DNA of 5,783 bases from NCBI GenBank assembly GCA_946545145.1, contig CAMNNG010000076.1:1-5783 (forward strand), read 5' to 3'. Below are positions 1 through 5,783 of the stretch, piece after piece. Both the position numbers and the translations under genes were made by a program. Every line of letters starts with the position of its first letter. Position 1 is the first letter of the stretch. Origin of the DNA: an uncultured Bacillota bacterium. Lineage in GTDB: Bacteria > Bacillota > Clostridia > Peptostreptococcales > Anaerovoracaceae. Below the pieces are notes generated by a model that was not told where the DNA came from, searched no databases, and saw nothing but the letters and a program-made list of their open reading frames with translations.

Positions 1-2
1 GC

Positions 3-908
3 AAAGAGCACGATATCGACGTTATACTCGCCATTGGCGGCGGCTCCGTTATAGGCGGTTCCAAGTGGACTGCGGCGGCTGCCTGCGTCGATCATGACGC
101 ATGGGATTTCTTCAGTAAGCCGACGACGATAGATAAGGCGCTTCCTCTGGTCACTGTTCTGACCATTGCGGCGACGGGATCAGAGATGAATAACGGCGGA
201 GTCATCAGCAACAGAGAGCTTTGCAAGAAGGTCGGAAGGAGCAGCCCGCATATATTCCCTAAGGCGTCGTTCCTCGATCCGGAGCTTACGTTCACAGTAA
301 GCAGATACCAGACGGCCTCGGGCTCGATCGATATCCTCAGCCACATCATGGAAGTGTACTTCAACTCGCAGGAGACGATGGAGTTTCTCGACGGCATCAT
401 GGAGAGCATGATGAGAACGGTCATCAAATACGGTCTCATCGCTCTTGATTCGCCTGAAGACTACGAAGCCAGGGCGAACCTGATGTGGGCGGCATCGTGG
501 GCGATCAACGGATTCATCAATGGTCCGGTCTTCCAGCCGTGGAACTGCCATACGATCGAGCATGAGCTTTCCGCCAGATACGGAGTCACTCACGGACACG
601 GTCTTGCGATACTTCTGCCGAGATGGCTGAAGCATGTATATACCGAAGAAGCAAGAAGCAGATACGAAGGCTTCGTGAAAAACGTCCTCGGCGAGGAGCC
701 TGCGGATGATGTCGCGGCCCAGCTTTCAGAGCTTCTTTCAGAACTCTTCTTTGAGAAGTTCGGCGTTTCGGGTCAGCTGAAAGACCTGGACGTACCGGCT
801 GATGATCTGGCCGATATAGGAAAGACTCTGTGCCAGAACGGTCCGGTAAAAGGCTTCGCTGAACTCGATGAAAACGACATTTACGAGATACTGAAGATGA
901 GCTATTAA
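3..908 (+). CDS. Iron-containing alcohol dehydrogenase, butanol dehydrogenase/YqhD-like (5' end missing)
   Basis: This is the C-terminal 301 residues of a group III (iron-dependent) alcohol dehydrogenase, a cytosolic enzyme family that reduces aldehydes to alcohols with NAD(P)H. The reading frame is open to the left edge. Family members are about 380-400 residues, so roughly the first 85-90 are missing. Visible in order (fragment numbering): the GGGS dinucleotide-binding turn at 12-15; the TIAATGSEMN segment around 54-63, matching the family's TxxATGSE motif; metal ligands Asp110 and His114 in SIDILSH; and His183 and His197, spaced 14 apart in HTIEHELSARYGVTHG. The second His of HxxxH (His187) corresponds to the family's proton-relay position. 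HELSARYGVTHGHGLAILLPRW is typical of the BdhA/YqhD branch, so butanol or broad-aldehyde reduction is likely, but the true substrate cannot be read from sequence. One oddity is that the Asp normally found in GGGSxxD is Gly here (codon 54-56). The gene ends with TAA just before a terminator-like hairpin and appears to be transcribed separately from uppP. Confidence 0.93.
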   Translation, partial: KEHDIDVILAIGGGSVIGGSKWTAAAACVDHDAWDFFSKPTTIDKALPLVTVLTIAATGSEMNNGGVISNRELCKKVGRSSPHIFPKASFLDPELTFTVSRYQTASGSIDILSHIMEVYFNSQETMEFLDGIMESMMRTVIKYGLIALDSPEDYEARANLMWAASWAINGFINGPVFQPWNCHTIEHELSARYGVTHGHGLAILLPRWLKHVYTEEARSRYEGFVKNVLGEEPADDVAAQLSELLSELFFEKFGVSGQLKDLDVPADDLADIGKTLCQNGPVKGFAELDENDIYEILKMSY

Positions 909-924
909 AGAGTGCAGAAAACAC

Positions 925-955
925 AGGGCGGTCTCCTCGCGGGGCCGCTCTTTAA
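925..955 (+). terminator. Probable intrinsic terminator after the alcohol dehydrogenase
   Basis: AGGGCGG (925-931) pairs with CCGCTCT (945-951) with one G-T wobble. The stem can extend through TCTC (932-935) against GGGG (941-944), leaving a five-base loop. It lies 17 nt after the dehydrogenase stop and before the uppP promoter, which is the expected place for a terminator. The following T tract is short (TTT, then AAGT), so it may be a weak terminator. Confidence 0.65.
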
Positions 956-999
956 GTAAGCGAAAAATGTTGAAAAATAGTGCTTTTTAGGCACATCTA

Positions 1000-1008
1000 T
1001 GGTATAAT
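1000..1008 (+). promoter_or_regulatory. Extended -10 promoter for uppP (and probably ftsK-rimO)
   Basis: TGGTATAAT is a perfect extended -10 element: TG, one base, then the consensus TATAAT at 1003-1008. No good -35 lies at the usual 16-18 nt spacing, where the sequence is around GTGCTT. The TTGAAA at 970-975 is about 27 nt away and too far to serve. Extended -10 promoters can work without a strong -35. The AT-rich sequence at 963-988 could help as an upstream element. Transcription would start near 1015, leaving a leader of about 100 nt before the TTG start of uppP. Confidence 0.75.
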
Positions 1009-1014
1009 ATTGCG

Positions 1015-1118
1015 AGCAAAAAGCGCGAATGCACTGGTCCGCGCTCTTATTTGATGCAAAAATGCCGTTTGCGGCAGTTATTTTAAAGGGTATTGAGGAT
1101 AGAAAAAAGGAGATTACA
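1015..1118 (+). promoter_or_regulatory. Structured 5' leader of the uppP transcript
   Basis: Between the predicted transcription start and the uppP start codon, the RNA can form two short hairpins. The first pairs AGCGCG (1022-1027) perfectly with CGCGCT (1040-1045) around a 12-nt loop and is followed by CTTATTT. The second pairs TGCCG (1063-1067) with CGGCA (1072-1076) around TTTG and is followed by GTTATTTT. An alternative to the second, GCAAA (1056-1060) with TTTGC (1068-1072), uses overlapping bases, so the two cannot form together. This resembles an attenuator-like leader, but I recognise no known riboswitch class, and hairpins this short can arise by chance. Confidence 0.35.
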
Positions 1119-1121
1119 TTG
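1105..1121 (+). promoter_or_regulatory. Shine-Dalgarno and TTG start that fix the uppP start
   Basis: AAAAGGAG at 1105-1112 is a strong ribosome binding site, six nt before TTG at 1119-1121. Starting here puts the catalytic residues at 16, 20 and 29, within one residue of their places in E. coli UppP (BacA). The in-frame ATGs at 1029 and 1062 lack a Shine-Dalgarno sequence, and the first lies inside the leader hairpin. Confidence 0.85.
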
Positions 1122-1961
1122 GAAACACTATCATATCTGCAGGCTATAATACTTGGACTCGTTCAGGGACTCGCTGAGTTCCTGCCTATCAGCAGCTCGG
1201 GGCATCTCGCACTGCTCCAGCATTTCTTCGGAGTCAACGCCGACAGCGTGCTGATATTTACCGTACTTCTTCACATGGGCACACTGGTCTCGGTATTCAT
1301 AGTCTACTGGAGAGATATCGTTGATCTTCTGAAAGAGCTCTGCTGCGTCATCTATGATGTCTGTCACGGACGCGGCCTGAGGATCAACCACAATCCGACC
1401 AGAAGGCTGGGCTTTCTGATCATCGTAGCGTCGATTCCGACGGCTATTATCGGTCTTTTGTTCAACGACACGTTCGAATCGTTCTACAGCAATCTTCTGG
1501 CTATAGGCATCGGTCTTATCTTCACAGGTACGATACTGTGGATAGCTGACAGGATGGCTTCAGGAGACAAACATATCAGAGAGATGAAATTCTCGAACGC
1601 TATATTCGTAGGCGTAATGCAGGGAATCGCGATCACTCCCGGAGTATCCCGCTCGGGTTCAACTCTTTTCGGCGGACTCATGAGCGGTCTTGAAAGAGCG
1701 TTTGCCGTCAAGTTCGCCTTCCTCATCTCGATACCGTCGATCCTGGGATCGTTCCTCCTCGAGCTTCCGGAAGCGATCCACGGCGGCATGGGCGGAGCAT
1801 CGATCGGTCCTGTCATTGCAGGCGTCGTCGTCTCAGCAGTATCGGGACTCATCGCGATCAAGGTCATGATCAAACTCGTCACAGACAAGCACCTTTCAGT
1901 ATTCAGCTTCTACACATGGGGCCTCGGCGCTCTTGTCGTGATCTACGCGGTCCTTCACTGA
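1119..1961 (+). CDS. uppP: Undecaprenyl-diphosphatase UppP (BacA family)
   Basis: This integral membrane phosphatase removes one phosphate from undecaprenyl diphosphate, regenerating the carrier lipid for peptidoglycan and other wall polymers. Overexpression of the family gives bacitracin resistance. The 280-residue product from the TTG start is within the normal 265-280 range. Near the N-terminus, QGLAEFLPISSSGH (residues 16-29) carries the (E/Q)xxxE motif (Gln16, Glu20), the serine cluster and His29. PGVSRSGST (174-182) is the second signature, with the conserved Arg at 178. The rest is a run of hydrophobic helices, with a polar loop at about 80-97 and another near 143-158. A longer version from ATG 1029 would add 30 residues that do not resemble the family N-terminus. 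The gene is preceded by its own extended -10 promoter and followed 45 nt later by ftsK, with no terminator visible between them, so the two are probably co-transcribed. Confidence 0.96.
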   Translation: METLSYLQAIILGLVQGLAEFLPISSSGHLALLQHFFGVNADSVLIFTVLLHMGTLVSVFIVYWRDIVDLLKELCCVIYDVCHGRGLRINHNPTRRLGFLIIVASIPTAIIGLLFNDTFESFYSNLLAIGIGLIFTGTILWIADRMASGDKHIREMKFSNAIFVGVMQGIAITPGVSRSGSTLFGGLMSGLERAFAVKFAFLISIPSILGSFLLELPEAIHGGMGGASIGPVIAGVVVSAVSGLIAIKVMIKLVTDKHLSVFSFYTWGLGALVVIYAVLH

Positions 1962-2006
1962 TGAGGAACTGAATGTGAATTAAAAGGGAATGGATAGTTA
2001 ATACTT

Positions 2007-4886
2007 ATGGCAAATAACACTAACAAAAAATCGAATACAAAGTCTTCAGGCAAGGCTAAAAGCGGCGGCCAGAAAAATCAGACACAGTCAAAAGCTTCAA
2101 AGGCTGCAAAAGCAGCGAAGGCCGCTGAACCAAGAAAGCCCATGCCAAGAGGCATATCGGCTATCATTCTGATTGCCATCGGAGCGTTTCTCATAGTATC
2201 GCTCCAGACAGATCTCGCCGGAGTCCTCGGTACGTTCTTCGCAGGTCTTCTCAAAGGTCTGGGCGGAATGATGGGCTATATGGTTCCGTACATACTGATC
2301 CTGTACGCTGTGCTTCAGATATTCAAACTTGTCAAACCTGTCAGCTTCCTGAAATTCGTAGAGATGTTCGGCTTCCATCTATCGTTCATCCTGATGAACG
2401 CAGCCAGATTCGTAAAGAACAATGCTGCCGGAGCTCCGGGATTCAAAGAAACATACCAGCAGGGAATCGACCTTGAAGGAGGCGGTCTTCTCGGAATGTA
2501 TATAGGTACTCCTGTATACAAAGCAGCCGGGATGGCCGGTCTTTTGATTTTGGCGGTAGCTCTTCTCCTGATCTGCACGATGCTGCTTTCCGGCGGCAAC
2601 GTAAGAAGCAGGATGTCTGAGTACAGAGACAGGCGCGATGAAAAGCGTGAGACCAGGATACAAAAGCGCCTCTTGAAACGCGAACCTGTCGGCGGAAGAC
2701 TCGAGGAGCCTCAGGATGATGTCGATGATGTTCCCTGGGAGACGAAGGACGAGAAGGCAACTGGAAGACGCAAGCCGTCCGAACTCGCCGAGCAGCTCGA
2801 GATCGAATATCCGCCTCATACGACTGACGGATCTTATACTGGCGGCGGTTCTTCATACTACGATCAGTACGACAAAGACAGTGATCCCGTCCATGAGATG
2901 AAAAGAGAGCAGGAAAGAAAGGGCTTTCTTTCAAAACTTGCCAGCTTCGCAAAGGGCGACAGTGAGCAGCCTGTCGAAAGACCCCAGAGCGGCGGACCGC
3001 AGTGGGACAAGCGGATACCGGAGAATCAGAGGAACATCCTCGATCTCGTTTATCATCAGAATGAATTCAGCGCGGGAAATTACGAAGACAAAGGACTTGG
3101 TCTCGACGGCAGCGAGCCGGATATAATTAAGCCCAGACCTGACTTCGACAGACTGGCTGAAGAGAACAACAGAAAGAACCTCGAATGGGATACAGAGGGC
3201 TTCGAAGATGTAAGAGCGGATCAGCAGCCTGCAGATACAGCGCCTGTGGATCAAGCCCCTGCAGAGATCAAACCTCCCGTTGGCGAACCTAAGGGATCAG
3301 GTTTCACATATGAGCCTGAAGAAAAGATAATGGACCGCGTAGTGATCGGCGGAGCCAGCGTAGCGACGGCGAAGTCGACGACGGAGAACTCCGAAGGCGA
3401 CGTCAAGGTCACGCCGCAGAGAAAGGGAAGATACAAGCTTCCGCCTCTCGATCTCCTCAAGGCTCCGGATGTTCAGAGCTTCGGAAGAAGCGGAGAGTCC
3501 AAGGAGAGCCTGAACGAAAAGGCTGCGAAACTTGAGAGAACGCTTTCGAGCTTCAAGGTCGACGCCAAGGTCACAAACGTCATCACAGGTCCTTCGGTAA
3601 CGAGATATGAACTCGAGCCTGCGATAGGCGTCAAAGTACAGCAGATAACGAGCCTTTCGGATGACATCGCTCTCAGCATGAGGGCGAGGAGCATCAGGAT
3701 CGAAGCTCCGATCCCCGGAAAGGCGGCCGTAGGAATAGAAATCGAGAACGATCACCGTCAGACAGTCACGCTCAGGGAGATAATCGGATCGTCCACATTC
3801 AGGACTCACAAGAGCAAGCTCGCCTTCAGCGTAGGAAGAGATATCGGCGGTAACGCCGTCGTAGCTGACCTGGCGAAGATGCCGCACCTGCTTATTGCGG
3901 GAGCCACAGGTTCCGGAAAATCGGTCTGCATCAACACGATCATCGCCAGCATCCTCTACAAGGCAAGGCCGGAAGAGGTCAAGATGATCCTCATCGACCC
4001 GAAGATGGTCGAACTCAATAACTATAACGGAATACCGCATCTGATGGTGCCTGTCGTAACAGACGCCACAAAGGCCGCCGGAGCTCTGAACTGGGCGGTG
4101 GCCGAGATGACGGAAAGATACAAGAAATTCGCTGCGAACGGCGTGAGAGACATAGGCTCCTTCAACAGCAAGATGAAGGAGGAAGGTCAGAAAGAGGAGA
4201 TACTTCCGCAGATCGTCATCATCATAGACGAGCTTTCCGACCTCATGATGGTCGCCAAGTCGCAGGTAGAAGACGCTATATGCAGACTGGCCCAGCTGGC
4301 AAGAGCTGCAGGAATGCATCTGGTCATCGCGACGCAGAGACCGTCCGTAGACGTCATCACAGGTCTGATCAAGGCAAATGTCCCGTCGAGGATAGCATTC
4401 ATGGTATCGAGCCAGATCGACTCGAGGACGATCATCGATATGCCGGGAGCTGAGCACCTCGTAGGTAACGGAGACATGCTCTTCAAGCCGCAGGATCTCA
4501 ACAAACCGAAGAGGATCCAGGGACCGTTCGTATCGGACAGCGAGATCAGGAACCTCATCGACTACGTCAAGAGCCAGGTCAGCGAGACCGAATACGATCA
4601 GACCGTGCTCGAGCACATCGAGCGCGGCAAGGATCCGTCGGGCGGAACTGATGAAGATGACGAGCTTCTGCTCGATGCAGTAGGCGTCGTAGTCAATGCC
4701 GGCCAGGCATCCGTATCGATGCTTCAGAGAAGATTCAGGATCGGATACAACAGGGCCGCAAGGATCGTAGACATAATGGAAGCCAAGGGAATAGTCGGTC
4801 CGCAGGACGGCTCGCGCCCGAGGCAGGTGCTCATAACTGAAGCCGATTACGAAAAGATGAAAGAGGAGGCCGGAAGACTTATATGA
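2007..4886 (+). CDS. ftsK: DNA translocase FtsK/SpoIIIE
   Basis: This is a complete 959-residue septum-anchored, ATP-driven DNA pump that clears and aligns chromosome ends during division, or during spore formation in SpoIIIE-type members. Residues 1-48 are a Lys/Ala/Ser-rich cytoplasmic tail. About four membrane segments follow, near 50-67, 88-106, 114-133 and 173-195. Residues 200-470 form a charged, Pro/Gly-rich, probably disordered linker. The alpha domain covers about 476-600. The RecA-like motor has Walker A GATGSGKS (632-639), Walker B IVIIIDE (736-742, Asp741-Glu742) and ATQRPS (775-780). After a short spacer, the gamma winged-helix domain (about 885-945) holds GYNRAARIVDIMEAKGIVGP, the DNA-sequence-reading element of the family. 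It is longer than B. subtilis SpoIIIE (about 790) because of the linker. The ATG is the first possible start after an in-frame TAG at 1995-1997, but its ribosome binding site is poor: AGGGA lies 17 nt away. FtsK and SpoIIIE roles cannot be told apart from sequence alone. It overlaps rimO by four bases. Confidence 0.97.
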   Translation: MANNTNKKSNTKSSGKAKSGGQKNQTQSKASKAAKAAKAAEPRKPMPRGISAIILIAIGAFLIVSLQTDLAGVLGTFFAGLLKGLGGMMGYMVPYILILYAVLQIFKLVKPVSFLKFVEMFGFHLSFILMNAARFVKNNAAGAPGFKETYQQGIDLEGGGLLGMYIGTPVYKAAGMAGLLILAVALLLICTMLLSGGNVRSRMSEYRDRRDEKRETRIQKRLLKREPVGGRLEEPQDDVDDVPWETKDEKATGRRKPSELAEQLEIEYPPHTTDGSYTGGGSSYYDQYDKDSDPVHEMKREQERKGFLSKLASFAKGDSEQPVERPQSGGPQWDKRIPENQRNILDLVYHQNEFSAGNYEDKGLGLDGSEPDIIKPRPDFDRLAEENNRKNLEWDTEGFEDVRADQQPADTAPVDQAPAEIKPPVGEPKGSGFTYEPEEKIMDRVVIGGASVATAKSTTENSEGDVKVTPQRKGRYKLPPLDLLKAPDVQSFGRSGESKESLNEKAAKLERTLSSFKVDAKVTNVITGPSVTRYELEPAIGVKVQQITSLSDDIALSMRARSIRIEAPIPGKAAVGIEIENDHRQTVTLREIIGSSTFRTHKSKLAFSVGRDIGGNAVVADLAKMPHLLIAGATGSGKSVCINTIIASILYKARPEEVKMILIDPKMVELNNYNGIPHLMVPVVTDATKAAGALNWAVAEMTERYKKFAANGVRDIGSFNSKMKEEGQKEEILPQIVIIIDELSDLMMVAKSQVEDAICRLAQLARAAGMHLVIATQRPSVDVITGLIKANVPSRIAFMVSSQIDSRTIIDMPGAEHLVGNGDMLFKPQDLNKPKRIQGPFVSDSEIRNLIDYVKSQVSETEYDQTVLEHIERGKDPSGGTDEDDELLLDAVGVVVNAGQASVSMLQRRFRIGYNRAARIVDIMEAKGIVGPQDGSRPRQVLITEADYEKMKEEAGRLI
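4863..4886 (+). promoter_or_regulatory. rimO ribosome binding site and ATGA overlap with ftsK
   Basis: GAGGAGG (4863-4869) lies within the last ftsK codons, 13 nt before the rimO ATG at 4883. A weaker GGAAG (4872-4876) is at 6 nt. The ATG shares bases with the ftsK TGA (ATGA, 4883-4886), a layout that usually means translational coupling between neighbouring genes. Confidence 0.75.
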
Positions 4887-5783
4887 GAGTATTCATAGAG
4901 ACAATGGGATGCCCGAAAAACTTCAATGATTCTCAGGCGTGCGCGGGACTTCTCGAAGACAGAGGCCATCAGATAGTAGGGCTTCCTTCAGAGGCTGACG
5001 CAATAATGGTCAATACATGCGGCTTCATCGGAGACGCAAAGAAAGAATCGATAGAGCGCATATTCGATATGGCTCAGTACGGAAAGCTGCTGATCGTATC
5101 GGGGTGCCTCTCGCAGAGATACGGAAAGGAACTTTTCGACTCCATCCCCGAAGCAGCAATTATGCTCGGAGTCAACGACTACGAAAAGCTGCCGGACATC
5201 CTGGACAGATACGAAGCCGGACAGCTTTCGGAAGAGCCCGCTGAAGATCTGACCGAAGATCAGAGGAATATAAGGGCAGACGGAAGAGAACTTCACGTAT
5301 CGCTTTACGAAAAGGATCTTTCCTCGCTGAACAGAAAGCTCGAAGAAGGAACATATTCCGCGACGCTGAAGATTTCCGAGGGCTGCAACAACAGATGCAC
5401 ATACTGCGTCATCCCGAAGATCCGCGGTCCGTACAGAAGCGTGCCCGAGGCCGAAGTCATCGAAGAAGCGAAAAAACTCGCAGCAGCCGGCGTTAAAGAG
5501 CTGATCCTGATAGCTCAGGATACGACGGCTTATGGATGCGACTTTGACGATGAAGGAAACAGAGTTCCGGCAGGGACTGAAAAATACAAACTCGCAGGTC
5601 TTCTAAGAAAACTCTGCCGTATAGACGGGATAGAATGGATCAGGATCCTCTATGCTTATGAGGACAGGATCACAGATGAACTGATCGAAGTCATGGCTGA
5701 GGAAGATAAGATATGCAAATATATCGATATCCCGCTCCAGCATGCTTCCGACCACGTCCTGAAGGAAATGGACAGGCGTTCGA
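4883..5783 (+). CDS. rimO: Ribosomal protein S12 methylthiotransferase RimO (3' end missing)
   Basis: This radical-SAM enzyme adds a methylthio group to a conserved aspartate of ribosomal protein S12, using two iron-sulfur clusters and S-adenosylmethionine. Three hundred codons are present and the frame is open at the right edge. The family is about 440 residues, so the end of the radical-SAM barrel and the C-terminal TRAM domain are missing. The N-terminal UPF0004 domain has its three cluster cysteines at Cys10 (in MGCPKN), Cys46 (in NTCGFI) and Cys75 (in SGCLSQ). The radical-SAM CxxxCxxC is Cys168/Cys172/Cys175, in SEGCNNRCTYC. RGPYRS (181-186), LIAQDTTAYG (209-218) and YIDIPLQHASD (280-290) follow. 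The CPKN, QDTT and DIPLQHASD wording points to RimO rather than its tRNA-modifying relative MiaB. The linker between the two domains (about 112-157) is acidic and looks some 20 residues longer than in typical clostridial RimO. A loop at 219-235 before KYKLAGLL also carries extra residues. It starts inside the ftsK stop codon and probably belongs to the same operon. Confidence 0.95.
   Translation, partial: MRVFIETMGCPKNFNDSQACAGLLEDRGHQIVGLPSEADAIMVNTCGFIGDAKKESIERIFDMAQYGKLLIVSGCLSQRYGKELFDSIPEAAIMLGVNDYEKLPDILDRYEAGQLSEEPAEDLTEDQRNIRADGRELHVSLYEKDLSSLNRKLEEGTYSATLKISEGCNNRCTYCVIPKIRGPYRSVPEAEVIEEAKKLAAAGVKELILIAQDTTAYGCDFDDEGNRVPAGTEKYKLAGLLRKLCRIDGIEWIRILYAYEDRITDELIEVMAEEDKICKYIDIPLQHASDHVLKEMDRRS

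Noticed and set aside
970..975. TTGAAA as the -35 box of the uppP promoter
   Set aside because: The spacing to TATAAT is 27 nt, far outside the 16-18 nt range. The extended -10 explains the promoter without it.
1974..2004. A possible promoter (TGTGAA and TAATAC) just before ftsK
   Set aside because: Both boxes are poor matches, the spacer is 19 nt, and transcription would begin within the coding sequence of ftsK.
2093..2130. A Lys/Ala repeat in the FtsK N-terminal tail as a DNA repeat element
   Set aside because: The codons vary between the Lys-Ala-Ala units, so it is protein-level low complexity and not a nucleotide repeat.
2741..2760. GAGAAGGC inside ftsK as a SpoIIIE-type polarity sequence (GAGAAGGG)
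   Set aside because: It has one mismatch, and a single short octamer-like match in a purine-rich gene is expected by chance.
2443..2952. A minus-strand open frame opposite the FtsK linker
   Set aside because: It is an Arg/Cys/Ser-rich translation without motifs, and is antisense to a frame that continues intact through the FtsK protein.
3297..4616. A 439-codon open frame on the minus strand, opposite ftsK
   Set aside because: It lies wholly antisense to a clear FtsK motor coding region. The translation is rich in Arg, Asp, Tyr and His with no recognisable domain, as expected from a shadow of biased codon use.

Overview
The window carries four protein genes, all on the + strand. In order they are the 3' part of an iron-dependent alcohol dehydrogenase, a complete undecaprenyl-diphosphatase (uppP), a complete FtsK/SpoIIIE DNA translocase (ftsK), and the 5' part of the ribosomal protein S12 methylthiotransferase (rimO). 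The gene content, the AGGAGG-type ribosome binding sites, the heavy use of AGA/AGG (Arg) and ATA (Ile), and the ftsK-rimO junction fit a chromosomal segment from an anaerobic Firmicute of the class Clostridia (Eubacteriales). This placement is inferred from gene order and family resemblance, and no narrower taxon can be supported. I see no sign of phage, plasmid, transposon, CRISPR, tRNA or rRNA.

Layout. Positions 3-908 hold the dehydrogenase fragment, which ends just before a GC-rich hairpin (925-951) that looks like an intrinsic terminator. A strong extended -10 element (TGGTATAAT, 1000-1008) then starts a new transcription unit. The roughly 100-nt leader that follows can form two short hairpins before a good Shine-Dalgarno sequence and a TTG start at 1119 for uppP. 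ftsK follows 45 nt after uppP, and rimO overlaps the ftsK stop codon by four bases (ATGA), so uppP-ftsK-rimO probably forms one operon that continues past the right edge.

Function. UppP recycles the C55 lipid carrier for cell-wall polymers, FtsK pumps chromosomal DNA through the closing septum, and RimO modifies the ribosome. These are growth and division housekeeping genes sharing a transcript, not a single pathway. The dehydrogenase is a separate fermentation-type gene.

I found no convincing undescribed system. The points most worth a second look are the structured uppP leader with its ambiguous start, and the replacement by Gly of the usual Asp in the GGGSxxD cofactor motif of the dehydrogenase.
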